Shown: positions 53,468 through 62,815, numbered from the stretch's first letter. The stretch: DNA of 64,000 nucleotides from Indolivaga macrotermitis (GCF_900128985.1 NZ_FQUC01000003.1:186001-250000), one strand, 5' to 3'. Numbers and translations are program-made. The notes: generated by a model from the sequence alone, not told the origin.

Positions 53468-54897
53468 CAAATATGAACAAAAGATATGTTAAAGGAGTAA
53501 TTCTATTGGGGCTGACCGCCTCAATAGGGTTCACATCCTGTCAGATAACCAATAAATATAAAGCTCCGGAGTATGATTCCGAGAACTTATATCGTGACGG
53601 TAATTCTGCTGATACTACATCAATCGCCGCTATTCCTTGGAGGCAATATTTTACTGACCCTATTTTACAAGGTCTGATAGAAGAAGGATTAGAGAAGAAT
53701 TTCGACTTGCAGATTGCTTTTACACGTATCAAGCAGGCCGAAGCTAACTTAGGAATGGCCAAAGCGGCTTATTTTCCTTCAGTAGCATTGGTTGGGCAAG
53801 TAGAGCAAACCCGTTTGAGTGCAGCCGATCCATTGACCGGAGCAGCAAGGGAAAGAAAAAGTTTGGCTTATCATAAGGAAACTTATACATTAGGAATTTC
53901 TGCCAGTTGGGAATTAGATGTATGGGGTAAACTGAATAGGCAGTCTCGTGCTACGTATGCTCAGTTTCTGAATAGCCATGCTTATAAGAATCTTATACAG
54001 ACTTCGTTGATCTCTAATCTGGCAACTTCATATTATTCTTTATTAGCTCTTGACGAACAATTGAGGGTGACTAAAGAAAATATCGAAATACTGAAAGAGA
54101 GTGCAGCTACTATGGAAGCTATGAGGGATGCAGGTATGCTTACCAGTGCTTCTGTAGAGCAAAGCCGTGCCTTGCTATATTCGACTCAGGTCACTGTACC
54201 TGATTTGGAAAACCAGATCCGTCAGATGGAAAACAGTATTTGCTTATTGATAGGCCGTAAGCCTGAAAGCATTTTGAGAACATCTATTGCAGAGCAAAAT
54301 GTCCCCTCAGAAATGAAATTCGGGGTACCTGCTCAAATGTTGGCTCTGCGTCCTGATGTTCAACAGGCAGAACTATCGTTCCGTCAGTCATTCGAATTGG
54401 TTAATGTTGCAAAAGCTAGTTTTTATCCAACGATCAGTTTGAGTTCGGGTATGATTGGTTATTCAACCGTGAATGGACTTTCTCAATTCTTCAAACCCGA
54501 AAACTTGTTTGCAAGTATAGTAGGAGGGCTTACTCAGCCTCTGTTTGCCAGAAAACAACTGATTACTCAATTGAAGGTTGCTAAAGCACAACAGGAAGAA
54601 TCTTATCTGACATTCGAAAAGACAGTGCTTGCAGCAGGAAAAGAAGTATCTGATATATTGTATACTTACGAATCTTCTCTATCGAAGAACGAACTTCGTA
54701 GTAAGCAAGTTGCATCTTTGAATAATGCAGTATATTTCACGCAGGAATTGTTGAAAGCCGGTGAAGCTAATTACACCGAGGTACTGACAGCAGAGCAAAG
54801 TCTGCTTCAGGCACAACTAGGTCAGGTTAGTGATAAACTGGAACAACTTCAGGCTTCTGTAGACTTATACAGAGCACTGGGTGGAGGAATACAGTAA
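53464..54897 (+). CDS. RND efflux outer-membrane factor, TolC/NodT family lipoprotein
   Basis: Outer-membrane channel of the tripartite pump, 477 residues. Lipoprotein signal with GFTSCQIT (Cys26). Two repeated helical halves of the OEP family, with PWRQYFTDPILQGLIEEGLEKN near the N terminus and LALRPDVQQAEL in the middle, are typical of NodT-type factors. ATG overlaps the pump stop (ATGA); an in-frame ATG three codons later is an alternative. Last gene of the operon, followed by a terminator. Confidence 0.95.
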   Translation: MTNMNKRYVKGVILLGLTASIGFTSCQITNKYKAPEYDSENLYRDGNSADTTSIAAIPWRQYFTDPILQGLIEEGLEKNFDLQIAFTRIKQAEANLGMAKAAYFPSVALVGQVEQTRLSAADPLTGAARERKSLAYHKETYTLGISASWELDVWGKLNRQSRATYAQFLNSHAYKNLIQTSLISNLATSYYSLLALDEQLRVTKENIEILKESAATMEAMRDAGMLTSASVEQSRALLYSTQVTVPDLENQIRQMENSICLLIGRKPESILRTSIAEQNVPSEMKFGVPAQMLALRPDVQQAELSFRQSFELVNVAKASFYPTISLSSGMIGYSTVNGLSQFFKPENLFASIVGGLTQPLFARKQLITQLKVAKAQQEESYLTFEKTVLAAGKEVSDILYTYESSLSKNELRSKQVASLNNAVYFTQELLKAGEANYTEVLTAEQSLLQAQLGQVSDKLEQLQASVDLYRALGGGIQ

Positions 54898-54919
54898 ATA
54901 TAATTATCTTTCAAATATG

Positions 54920-54960
54920 AAAAAGCATATCTTCAGGTTGAGGATGTGCTTTTTCTCTTT
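54920..54960. terminator. Bidirectional terminator between the efflux operon and the UBA-like gene
   Basis: AAAAAGCATATC (54920-54931) pairs with GATGTGCTTTTT (54943-54954), one G-T pair, 11-base loop. T-rich tails exist on both strands, and the two flanking genes converge here. Confidence 0.8.
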
Positions 54961-54972
54961 TATTAGGATTAC

Positions 54973-55581
54973 TTATTTAGTATTTCGTCTGTGGCGTATT
55001 ATTTCCTCCTTTAATATAGCGAGGCTTACAGTAACGGAGTGAAATAATTTACGAAATTCGTCATTGTCGTCTAATTTTACATTGCGGCGGATAAATTCAT
55101 CGATGCTCAGGTCGTCGCTGTATTTATCGAATATAGTATCTTTTATTTTGCGGGCACGCTGAATGGCTATGCCAAAGTGTTTAGTCTCAGGAATTAAAAG
55201 TAATGTTTGAATAACTTCTTGTATCTCATTATAATCGAGAGCTGATGCAAAATCTTTTTCTTCAACAAAGGCAATCCATGAACGCACTTTGCTCAAACGA
55301 TCGGCTGTGACTTCCGCAATCGACTTATAGTTTTTATCATAGATGTCTTCCCTGATCATCGAAATAGTACGGTTGATATCAAACTTTTCTCTCTCATAAT
55401 ATTTCTGGGCAGTCTTTTTATTACATCCGGCTTCTTTACTGATATAGTCAATTGTTTTCTTTTTGAATATTTCAACACAACTTTGTATATCACCATCATT
55501 ATCCTTTAATAATTGTATAGCTTCGGACATAGGAATGGGAAGCAAGTTCCGGAGTTCTTTTATTTTAGATTTATAATCCAT
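54973..55581 (-). CDS. Hypothetical protein with UBA/EF-Ts-N-like segments
   Basis: 202 residues, soluble, no signal peptide. Residues 5-40 (KIKELRNLLPIPMSEAIQLL then DNDGDIQSCVEIF) have the three-helix pattern of a UBA/EF-Ts N-terminal domain, with the typical D/N-G-D between helices. Residues 45-80 look like a second degenerate copy. The remaining 120 residues are helical and unrecognised, ending in basic HRRNTK. In bacteria this small fold is best known from EF-Ts and nascent-chain factors, so a ribosome- or protein-binding role is possible but only inferred. It is divergent from recN with separate candidate promoters. Confidence 0.75.
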   Translation of the reverse strand: MDYKSKIKELRNLLPIPMSEAIQLLKDNDGDIQSCVEIFKKKTIDYISKEAGCNKKTAQKYYEREKFDINRTISMIREDIYDKNYKSIAEVTADRLSKVRSWIAFVEEKDFASALDYNEIQEVIQTLLLIPETKHFGIAIQRARKIKDTIFDKYSDDLSIDEFIRRNVKLDDNDEFRKLFHSVTVSLAILKEEIIRHRRNTK

Positions 55582-55608
55582 CCTTTAATCGATTTATTTT
55601 AATATTTG

Positions 55609-55616
55609 CAAATATA
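55609..55616 (-). promoter_or_regulatory. Candidate -7 promoter box of the UBA-like gene
   Basis: On the minus strand TATATTTG fits TAnnTTTG, 28-35 bases upstream of the start at 55581. Confidence 0.5.
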
Positions 55617-55646
55617 CAAAGGTGTCTCAACATGATGAAATTTCAC

Positions 55647-55654
55647 TACCTTTG
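55647..55654 (+). promoter_or_regulatory. Candidate -7 promoter box of recN
   Basis: TACCTTTG fits TAnnTTTG and lies 20 bases before the recN start, giving a very short leader. It is the same octamer as at the riboswitch and tRNA promoters. It faces away from the promoter at 55609-55616. Confidence 0.5.
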
Positions 55655-55674
55655 CTTACCTATAATGTTACTAT

Positions 55675-57336
55675 ATGCTTAAGTCGTTATATATAAAAAA
55701 TTATGCGCTGATAGATAGTCTGGAGATGGACTTCGAATCGGGCTTTTCTGTTATTACAGGAGAAACCGGAGCCGGAAAGTCTATAATTCTCGGAGCTTTA
55801 TCATTGATTTTAGGACAAAGAGCCGATACAAAAGCACTGAAACAAGGCGAGGCAAAATGTGTGATAGAAGGGACATTTGATGTCTCGGCATATGATCTGA
55901 AAAGCTTTTGCGAAGAAGCCGGCATCGAATACGATCCCGAAACATATATTCTGCGAAGGGAGATACTATCTTCGGGTAAATCACGCGCATTCATAAACGA
56001 TTCGCCTGTGTCGTTAAACGAATTGAAAGACCTTGGCGGATTTCTGATAGATATACATTCGCAACACCAAAACCTGATGCTGGGCGATACACACTTTCAG
56101 ATGCAGGTAGTAGACTCGCTGGCCGGAACCGGGCTGTTGCTGAAAGATTACAAAGAAGCTTTTAAGATATACCGGCTGGCAGATAAGGCTTTAACTGAAT
56201 TAAAAGAACTGGCTGCACAAAATAAAGCCGACGAAGATTATTTCCGTTTTCAATACGAAGCACTATCCGAAGCAAAGCTTTCTGAGGATGAGCAGCAGGA
56301 ACTGGAACAAGAACAAGAATTGCTAAACCATGCCGAGGATATAAAGTCGGCTCTATATAAAATACATACACTATTGTCGGATGACGATAAGGGTATAGTT
56401 ACATCTCTGAAAGACAGTATACATACTGCTAATAACCTGAATGGTGTATACCCCAATGCTGAATCTATTATACAACGGCTCGATTCTGCGTATATAGATC
56501 TTAAGGACTTAAGTGGAGAGATTGAGCGTTCGGCGGGGGATGTGGAGTTCGACCCTGAGCGATTGTCTTTTATCGAAGAGCGTCTTGACCAGTTATACAC
56601 TTTGCAACAAAAGCACAGGGTATCTTCTGTAGCCGAGCTGTTAGTTATTTATAACGATCTGAAAACGAAATTGGCAAATATAGATTCGTTTGACCAACAA
56701 ATAGAAGATCAAGAGAAAGACCTTAGGATAAAACAGGAAAAAATGCTGGTGCTTGCCGAAAAGTTGAGTAAACAGCGTAAGACATCCGCACCGAAAATTG
56801 AAAAACAACTGATTGATAAAATCACTTATCTAGGAATGCCAAATGTACGCTTTGAGTGCAGGATCGAAGCAAAGTCGCATCCGGATACTTCCGGAATAGA
56901 TGATTTGCAGTTTATGTTTTCGGCAAATAAGAATATGCCCTTGCAGCCTGTAGCTGACGTAGCTTCGGGTGGTGAAATTTCGCGTGTGATGCTTTGTCTG
57001 AAATCGATGATTGCAGGAGCAACAGCGTTACCTACTATTATTTTTGACGAAATAGATACCGGGGTTTCGGGTGAGGTTGCGGATAAGATGGGCCAGATAA
57101 TGAAAGATTTTGGCCAGCAAATGCAAGTAATAGCAATTACTCACTTGCCGCAAATAGCCGCAAAAGGTAAAGCCCATTATTTTGTGTATAAGGCGGATGA
57201 CCAGAAAGGTACAACTACTAACCTGAAGCGGTTGACAGACGGACAACGCATACAGGAAATAGCCCAGATGCTGAGTGGTGCAAAAATAACAGATGCAGCA
57301 ATAGAAAACGCAAAAGAAATGTTAGAATTGAAATGA
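55675..57336 (+). CDS. recN: DNA repair protein RecN
   Basis: SMC-like ATPase acting in double-strand-break repair, 553 residues as usual. Walker A is ITGETGAGKSIIL (about 28-40); the central coiled coil spans about 150-370; the C-terminal ABC signature SGGEISRVML and Walker B IIFDEIDTGVSG follow. Start at 55675 gives MLKSLYIKNYALIDSL, the family's standard opening. First gene of a tight cluster; its stop overlaps the next gene by four bases. Confidence 0.97.
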   Translation: MLKSLYIKNYALIDSLEMDFESGFSVITGETGAGKSIILGALSLILGQRADTKALKQGEAKCVIEGTFDVSAYDLKSFCEEAGIEYDPETYILRREILSSGKSRAFINDSPVSLNELKDLGGFLIDIHSQHQNLMLGDTHFQMQVVDSLAGTGLLLKDYKEAFKIYRLADKALTELKELAAQNKADEDYFRFQYEALSEAKLSEDEQQELEQEQELLNHAEDIKSALYKIHTLLSDDDKGIVTSLKDSIHTANNLNGVYPNAESIIQRLDSAYIDLKDLSGEIERSAGDVEFDPERLSFIEERLDQLYTLQQKHRVSSVAELLVIYNDLKTKLANIDSFDQQIEDQEKDLRIKQEKMLVLAEKLSKQRKTSAPKIEKQLIDKITYLGMPNVRFECRIEAKSHPDTSGIDDLQFMFSANKNMPLQPVADVASGGEISRVMLCLKSMIAGATALPTIIFDEIDTGVSGEVADKMGQIMKDFGQQMQVIAITHLPQIAAKGKAHYFVYKADDQKGTTTNLKRLTDGQRIQEIAQMLSGAKITDAAIENAKEMLELK

Positions 57337-58043
57337 ATAAGATAACGGATACAGTAATCAAGATATTAGGACGGCAGCCTGATCCATCGGAAGGATTGAG
57401 CCCGGATGCAATAAACAGTGCCGAAAGTAAGTTGGGGGTGAAGTTACCACCGGCTTTGCGGGAGTTTTATCAATCTGTGGGAAAAATGCCCATATTTACA
57501 GATGCATTTGAATTTTTCGCACAGCCGAAGCAAATATATATCAAGAGTAATAAGCTTATATTTCTGGAAGAAAATCAGGCAATGTTATCCTGGGGTATAG
57601 ACTTGAATGAAATAAATAGTGACGAAGTAAAAGTATATCATTCTCCGAATATTGGAGAGGCTGAGAAAAATGTAGTCTGGCATACTGAAACTCTTTTGTT
57701 ACCCGACTTTTTGGAGATGATTATGTATTATCAGGTAGCGAGCGCCGACACCGAGCTTCAGCAAAAAACAAAAGGTGCATACCCTTATGACTTTATGACT
57801 TATAAAAGCGAGCTAAAGGGCAATAACTTATGGGATAGCTTCGAAAAAGAGATGTCTGCACACTGGAATAAAGTGGTCGATAACAATGGATTGATGATCT
57901 ATCACACTCAGGATGCCCTTCTCTTGTATTATACAGTTCAGGATTTGGACACCGATGTCGACGATCTGATATATGTAAATACAAAGAAAGAAAATACGCA
58001 GACCGCATTCCTTAATAAATACGGATTTGAAGAATTAAACTAA
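57333..58043 (+). CDS. SMI1/KNR4-family protein
   Basis: 236 residues, cytoplasmic. The N-terminal half carries the SMI1/KNR4 signature: LSPDAINSAESKLGVKLPPA, LREFYQSVGKMP, and FFAQPKQIYI, with an aspartate-rich end. This superfamily includes bacterial toxin-immunity proteins, but also standalone proteins of unknown role. Here it overlaps recN by four bases and precedes rlmB by 16, so it sits in a housekeeping transcript with no toxin nearby. Function unknown. Confidence 0.8.
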   Translation: MNKITDTVIKILGRQPDPSEGLSPDAINSAESKLGVKLPPALREFYQSVGKMPIFTDAFEFFAQPKQIYIKSNKLIFLEENQAMLSWGIDLNEINSDEVKVYHSPNIGEAEKNVVWHTETLLLPDFLEMIMYYQVASADTELQQKTKGAYPYDFMTYKSELKGNNLWDSFEKEMSAHWNKVVDNNGLMIYHTQDALLLYYTVQDLDTDVDDLIYVNTKKENTQTAFLNKYGFEELN

Positions 58044-58059
58044 GGCTTATAAAGAATAA

Positions 58060-58797
58060 ATGAAAGAAAAAGAAATGATTTTCGGCATACGTGCCGTTAT
58101 AGAAGCGGTAGAAGCCGGAAAAGAGATAGATAAAGTTTTAGTAAAACGCGAACTGTCGGGAGACTTGTTCAAGGAATTGTCTACAGTACTGACTACACAT
58201 AATATACCTATGCAGAAGGTACCGATAGAACGGATAGATAAATTTACACGTAAAAACCATCAGGGGGTGATCGCCTTTCTTTCGGCAATTACCTACGAAC
58301 GCATCGAAGATATTATTCCGTTTTTGTATGAACAAGGTAAAAGCCCTTTCATCGTAGTGCTTGATGGATTGACCGATGTGCGGAATTTCGGAGCTATTGC
58401 ACGTACCTGCGAGGTCGCAGGAGTGGACGCAATCGTTATTCCGGCGAGAGGCAGTGTAACAGTAAATGCCGATGCGGTAAAAACTTCGGCGGGGGCTTTA
58501 CTCAAAATTCCCGTATGTAAAGAGCAAAATCTGACAGAAGCCCTTCATTTTATACAAAATAGCGGAGTGAAACTTATTGCAGCAACCGAACGGGGAGCCG
58601 AAGTTTATACGAAAGTAGACTATACAGGGCCTGTAGCAATTGTAATGGGAGCGGAAGATACCGGGGTGTCTAACGATAACCTGAGGATTTGCGACGAGTT
58701 GGTCAAGATTCCACAGTTTGGAACTATCGGCTCATTGAACGTTTCGGTAGCTGCCGGTGTTCTTATTTATGAAGTAATACGTCAGAAAAGCATATAA
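58060..58797 (+). CDS. rlmB: 23S rRNA (guanosine-2'-O-)-methyltransferase, TrmH/RlmB family
   Basis: SPOUT-class RNA methyltransferase of 245 residues. An N-terminal substrate-binding domain (1-75, MIFGIRAVIEAVEAGKEIDK) is followed by the knotted domain with LDGLTDVRNFGAIARTCEVA, VMGAEDTGVS and GSLNVSVAAGVLIYE (motifs 1-3). RlmB is the best match for length and layout; closely related TrmH-type enzymes modify other sites. Fourth-from-last member of the recN cluster. Confidence 0.9.
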   Translation: MKEKEMIFGIRAVIEAVEAGKEIDKVLVKRELSGDLFKELSTVLTTHNIPMQKVPIERIDKFTRKNHQGVIAFLSAITYERIEDIIPFLYEQGKSPFIVVLDGLTDVRNFGAIARTCEVAGVDAIVIPARGSVTVNADAVKTSAGALLKIPVCKEQNLTEALHFIQNSGVKLIAATERGAEVYTKVDYTGPVAIVMGAEDTGVSNDNLRICDELVKIPQFGTIGSLNVSVAAGVLIYEVIRQKSI

Positions 58798-58822
58798 TAG
58801 AATAAATTTATCAGATATATCA

Positions 58823-59200
58823 ATGAAAAAAGTAATATCAACATCCGGTGCTCCGGCAGCAATCGGACCATATAGTCAGGCAATAGAAGTAAACGGAACA
58901 ATATATGCATCGGGTCAGATTCCTATCGACCCTTCTACAGGAGAATTTGTATCCGGAGGAATCAAAGAACAGACCGAGCAGGTTTTCAAGAATATTAAAG
59001 CAATCTTGGCAGAAGCAGGACTTACAACAGGTAATATTGTTAAAACAACAGTTTTGTTGTCGGATATAGCTAATTTTGTGGCAATGAACGAAGTATATGC
59101 GACTCAATTCGAAGGGGCATATCCTGCACGTTCGGCATTTGCTGTTAAGGATTTGCCTAAAGGGGCCTTGGTTGAGATAGAAGTTATAGCTGTCCGGTAA
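58823..59200 (+). CDS. ridA: RidA-family enamine/imine deaminase
   Basis: 125 residues, the family's normal length. Hydrolyses reactive enamines and imines formed by PLP enzymes. Motifs are GAPAAIGPYSQAIEVNG, ASGQIPIDP and the C-terminal PARSAFAVKDLPKGALVEIEV with the key arginine (R in YPARSAF). It lies 25 bases after rlmB and 14 before the yccF-like gene. Confidence 0.96.
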   Translation: MKKVISTSGAPAAIGPYSQAIEVNGTIYASGQIPIDPSTGEFVSGGIKEQTEQVFKNIKAILAEAGLTTGNIVKTTVLLSDIANFVAMNEVYATQFEGAYPARSAFAVKDLPKGALVEIEVIAVR

Positions 59201-59214
59201 ATAAGAGGAAGAAG

Positions 59215-59589
59215 ATGAAGACTATCGGTAATTTAATCTGGCTGGTATTTGGCGGTTTCGTGATAGCCATGGAATATTTTATGTCAAGTATACTGATGAT
59301 GCTCTCTATAATAGGTATTCCTTTTGGATTACAGACACTCAAAATGGGTATTCTGGCCCTTTGGCCTTTTGGAAGCAGGGTGGTAACGAGCGAAGATTCA
59401 TCGGGTTGCTTAAATACGATAATGAATGTGATCTGGATTCTCTGCGGAGGGTTCTGGATTGCTGTTACCCATATAATATTAGGAGTGTTGTTGTGTATTA
59501 CTATTATAGGTATTCCTTTCGGAAAACAGCATTTTAAATTTATAAAACTGGCATTTTTTCCATTTGGGAAGCAGATCGTAGATGCCTGA
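59215..59589 (+). CDS. YccF (DUF307) family inner-membrane protein
   Basis: 124 residues with two repeats of the YccF unit: a hydrophobic stretch then IPFGLQTLKMGILALWPFG, and later IPFGKQHFKFIKLAFFPFG. Each has a helix pair, so four membrane helices are likely. The role of the family is not known. Last gene of the recN cluster. Confidence 0.88.
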   Translation: MKTIGNLIWLVFGGFVIAMEYFMSSILMMLSIIGIPFGLQTLKMGILALWPFGSRVVTSEDSSGCLNTIMNVIWILCGGFWIAVTHIILGVLLCITIIGIPFGKQHFKFIKLAFFPFGKQIVDA

Positions 59590-59631
59590 TGATAGAGTAG
59601 GCTTTCATTTCGATACTTCCGAAGAAAAGAT

Positions 59632-59639
59632 TATTTTTG
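59632..59639 (+). promoter_or_regulatory. Candidate -7 promoter box of the small outer-membrane protein
   Basis: TATTTTTG fits TAnnTTTG, 27 bases upstream of the start at 59666, in the 76-base gap after the yccF-like gene. Confidence 0.45.
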
Positions 59640-59665
59640 TATACGAATAACAGAAGGGATTATAG

Positions 59666-60178
59666 ATGAGAAAAGTAAAAAGCGTATTATTTCTGATATT
59701 GGTTTTTGTTCCGGTATTGAGTTACGGACAGTTTTTAGGTTTAGGTGGACAATATTCCGAGAAATCTGACGGGCAATTCGTTGCCAGTTTTTCATTTCCA
59801 ACGATTCATCCGGCACACAATAAACTTAATTCGTTCGTATCGAGCGGAATGGAGTTTACAACTTCGGGTGGTGCCAAAATGAGCGGGCTGCACTTAAAAC
59901 CAGTACAGATAAGTACATTTTTTTCTGAAGATTTCTTTAATAATACACCTTATACCATATTGTTTGGAGTAGATGGAGGATATCTGTTTGATTTTCGCCA
60001 CGACCGTAAAAATGCAATTACGATTACTCCTAACTTATATTTCGACTATAAATTTGTATTTGTAAAAGCCGGATACGAATTTGACGTAAGCCACGGACGC
60101 AGCCAGTATTTTGTGCGGGCGGGCGTTTGTTTCGGTATGGGAACGTTGAAAATGTTCGGTAATACCAAGATTTGGTAA
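59666..60178 (+). CDS. Small predicted outer-membrane beta-barrel protein
   Basis: 170 residues. Signal peptide 1-21 (ending LSYGQ), then alternating hydrophobic beta-strand pattern (QFVASFSFPT, YTILFGVDGGYLFDF, ITITPNLYFDYKFVFVKAGYEF, YFVRAGVCFGMG), fitting an eight-stranded barrel. No named family recognised. It precedes mnmA by about 65 bases. Confidence 0.7.
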   Translation: MRKVKSVLFLILVFVPVLSYGQFLGLGGQYSEKSDGQFVASFSFPTIHPAHNKLNSFVSSGMEFTTSGGAKMSGLHLKPVQISTFFSEDFFNNTPYTILFGVDGGYLFDFRHDRKNAITITPNLYFDYKFVFVKAGYEFDVSHGRSQYFVRAGVCFGMGTLKMFGNTKIW

Positions 60179-60243
60179 TTCTAAATAATAAAAGAAGGTT
60201 TTGATACCTTGATTAAAGACGACTGGGAGATCGTCATTTGAGT

Positions 60244-61323
60244 ATGAAAATAGCAGCTCTTGTATCAGGAGGAGTAGACAGTTCGGTAGTTGTACATCAA
60301 CTGAAAGAACAAGGTTATGATCCTACCATTTTCTATATACGTATAGGGATGGAAGATAAAGACGGGTATATTGATTGCCCTGCGGAAGAAGATATTGAGA
60401 TTACCTCTTATATTGCAAAAAAATACGGATGTAAATTCGAGATAGTGTCTCTGCACGAAGAGTATTGGGAAAATGTGGTCAGTTATACCATAGAAGCTGT
60501 AAAGCGTGGTTTGACACCCAATCCGGATATGATGTGCAATAAGATGATTAAATTCGGGTGCTTTGAGCAAAACTGGGGGCACGAGTTTGATAAGATCGCT
60601 ACAGGGCATTATGCTACAACTACTGAGTTGAATGATAAAACGTGGTTATCGACAGCGGCGGATCATGTGAAAGACCAGACCTATTTTTTAGGCCAGATTA
60701 ATTATATGCAGGTCTCCAAATTAATGTTTCCGATAGGGCATTTGCAAAAGAGCGAAGTGCGGGCAATAGCTGCACAACAGGGATTACCTTCTGCATTGAG
60801 GAAAGATAGCCAGGGAATCTGTTTTCTGGGAAAAATCAATTATAACGATTTTATAGGGCGTTACTTAGGTGAACGTCCCGGTAAGATTGTGGAACTCGAA
60901 ACAGGTAAAATTCTGGGCAAACACAATGGTTACTGGTATCATACCATCGGGCAGCGCAAGGGGCTAGGACTTAGCGGCGGACCTTGGTTTGTAATTAAAA
61001 AAGATATAAAGCGTAATATTATATATGTGTCGAACGGATACGATCCCGACACTCAGTATGGAAAAGTGGTTAACCTTGCCGGATTTTCATTTATAACAGA
61101 AGATATCTGGGGCGATTTTGAAGGTACAAGAGATATAACATTCAAAGTACGACACACACCCGAATTCACCCGCGGAAAAATCGAAAAGATAGGAGATATA
61201 TACCGTATCCAGTCTGAAGAAAAGATACAGGGGATTGCCGCCGGACAGTTTGGAGTTGTTTATGATGAAGAATCCCGGCTTTGTCTCGGAAGTGGAGTTA
61301 TTGCAGACGAAACAGCAGAATAA
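60244..61323 (+). CDS. mnmA: tRNA-specific 2-thiouridylase MnmA
   Basis: Makes 2-thiouridine at position 34 of Lys, Glu and Gln tRNAs. 359 residues from the ATG at 60244; a TTG two codons upstream (60238) keeps the frame but is less likely. The PP-loop is [10 protein letters not shown] (8-17); the two active-site cysteines are C98 ([12 protein letters not shown]) and C193 (DSQGICFLG). The central PRC-like and C-terminal barrel domains are present ([15 protein letters not shown]). Two small hairpins (60195-60209 and 60218-60235) lie just before the start. Confidence 0.95.
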   Translation: MKIAALVSGGVDSSVVVHQLKEQGYDPTIFYIRIGMEDKDGYIDCPAEEDIEITSYIAKKYGCKFEIVSLHEEYWENVVSYTIEAVKRGLTPNPDMMCNKMIKFGCFEQNWGHEFDKIATGHYATTTELNDKTWLSTAADHVKDQTYFLGQINYMQVSKLMFPIGHLQKSEVRAIAAQQGLPSALRKDSQGICFLGKINYNDFIGRYLGERPGKIVELETGKILGKHNGYWYHTIGQRKGLGLSGGPWFVIKKDIKRNIIYVSNGYDPDTQYGKVVNLAGFSFITEDIWGDFEGTRDITFKVRHTPEFTRGKIEKIGDIYRIQSEEKIQGIAAGQFGVVYDEESRLCLGSGVIADETAE

Positions 61324-61355
61324 ATTTGAAATATAAAAAGTTATATTAGGGATAT

Positions 61356-61994
61356 ATGGAGCAGGTTCCGGATTTTTGGCAGAACATTAAGCTGGTCGAT
61401 ATAATCGAATTTTTAGGAACATTTGCTTTCGCAATCAGCGGTATACGTTTGGCATCGGCCAAGCAGTTCGATTGGTTCGGAGCTATAGTCGTTGGTTTGG
61501 TTACCGCTATCGGAGGAGGTACGTTACGCGATTTATTATTGGATGTAACCCCGTTTTGGCTATTATCCAGTGTATATATATGGTGTACGGTTATAGCATT
61601 ACTTTTTGTAGTGACATTCCGTAAATCGCTTGTAAGGTTGAATAATACATTCTTTTGGTTCGACAGCATCGGACTTGGATTATTTGTCGTTGTAGGATCC
61701 GAAAAAGCGATGACTTTGGGATATCCCTGGTGGGTCGTTATAATTATGGGTACCATAACCGGAGTAGTCGGAGGTATTATCCGGGATATATTGATCAATG
61801 AGATCCCGATCATTTTTACACAAGAATTATATGCTGTGGCATGTATATTAGGAGCCGGCTTATTTTGTATTTTGCACTATCTGGGCGTAGATATGATAAT
61901 TGTACAGGTTGCCAGTGCTGTGTTCGTTTTTGTAATCCGGATTATAGCTACGCGCTATCAGCTGAAATTACCTGTACTAAAAGGAGAGGACTAG
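61356..61994 (+). CDS. TRIC cation channel / YicG (UPF0126) family membrane protein
   Basis: 212 residues, about seven membrane helices, with the family's two internal repeats: FAFAISGIRLASAKQFDWFG and GGGTLRDLLLDVTPFWLL in the first, VVGGIIRDILINEIPIIF in the second. Bacterial TRIC proteins conduct potassium and other monovalent cations. It lies 32 bases after mnmA, possibly in one transcript. Confidence 0.9.
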   Translation: MEQVPDFWQNIKLVDIIEFLGTFAFAISGIRLASAKQFDWFGAIVVGLVTAIGGGTLRDLLLDVTPFWLLSSVYIWCTVIALLFVVTFRKSLVRLNNTFFWFDSIGLGLFVVVGSEKAMTLGYPWWVVIIMGTITGVVGGIIRDILINEIPIIFTQELYAVACILGAGLFCILHYLGVDMIIVQVASAVFVFVIRIIATRYQLKLPVLKGED

Positions 61995-62061
61995 TTTTGT
62001 AGTATTGTTTTGATTATAAAATGGGTATTGCTAGTATCTATATTTCTATAATAAATATCTA

Positions 62062-62093
62062 TTTGATTTATTAAAAGCTAATTTGTAGTTTTG
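62062..62093 (+). promoter_or_regulatory. Promoter of the peroxiredoxin gene
   Basis: TTTG (62062-62065) and TAGTTTTG (62086-62093) with a 20-base spacer match the Bacteroidetes consensus closely. The leader would be about 39 bases. Confidence 0.75.
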
Positions 62094-62138
62094 TATCAGA
62101 TAACGAAACAAATATTAAATTAAAAAAATTACAAAATT

Positions 62139-62774
62139 ATGGCAGTATTAGTAGGCAAAAAAGCACCGGTGTTTTCAACAGGTGCAGTGATAAATGGTAA
62201 TGAAATCGTAGAAAACTTTTCTTTGGAACAGTACATCGGGAAGAAATATGTAGTATTTTTCTTCTATCCTGCAGACTTTACATTTGTATGTCCTACAGAG
62301 TTGATCGCATTCCAGGAGCAAATCGCAGAATTCGAATCTCGTGATGTTGTTGTTGTAGGTGCATCTGTTGACTCGGCATTCTCTCACTGGAAATGGCTTC
62401 AAACTCCACAAAATGAAGGTGGTATCCAAGGCGTTAAATATCCTATCATTGCAGATCAAACATTATTGATTTCTAAAAATTATGATGTATTGGCTGGCGA
62501 TTTTGACTATAACGAAGAAGGTGAAGATATATTTGTTGGAGCACCTCAGGCTTACCGTGGTCTTTTCTTGATCGACAAACAAGGAATTGTACGTCACCAA
62601 GTTGTAAACGATATGCCATTAGGCCGTAGTGTAGAAGAAGCTATCCGTGTAATCGATGCGCTTCAATTTACAGAAGAGTATGGAGAAGTATGTCCGGCTA
62701 ACTGGAAAAAAGGCAAAGGCGGTTTGAAGGCTACACAAGAAGGTATCTCTGATTATCTATCTCATTCACACTAA
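62139..62774 (+). CDS. 2-Cys peroxiredoxin (AhpC/Prx1 type)
   Basis: Reduces hydrogen peroxide and organic peroxides using a thiol cycle; 211 residues, cytoplasmic. The peroxidatic cysteine is C51 in FTFVCPTE and the resolving one C185 in GEVCPANW, both intact. GGIQGVKYPIIAD and PLGRSVEEAIRVIDALQ are family features, as is the typical 2-Cys C-terminal tail. The length exceeds E. coli AhpC (187) and fits the Prx1 group. No ahpF reductase gene follows. Strong promoter and terminator flank it, in line with high expression. Confidence 0.95.
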   Translation: MAVLVGKKAPVFSTGAVINGNEIVENFSLEQYIGKKYVVFFFYPADFTFVCPTELIAFQEQIAEFESRDVVVVGASVDSAFSHWKWLQTPQNEGGIQGVKYPIIADQTLLISKNYDVLAGDFDYNEEGEDIFVGAPQAYRGLFLIDKQGIVRHQVVNDMPLGRSVEEAIRVIDALQFTEEYGEVCPANWKKGKGGLKATQEGISDYLSHSH

Positions 62775-62815
62775 ATAAAGGAAAGATAATCTCTTTTTGA
62801 TATAATGATTAATGT

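Noticed and set aside
61346-61813. 155-codon minus-strand frame over the TRIC-like gene
   Set aside because: Antisense shadow; the plus-strand protein has clear family repeats.
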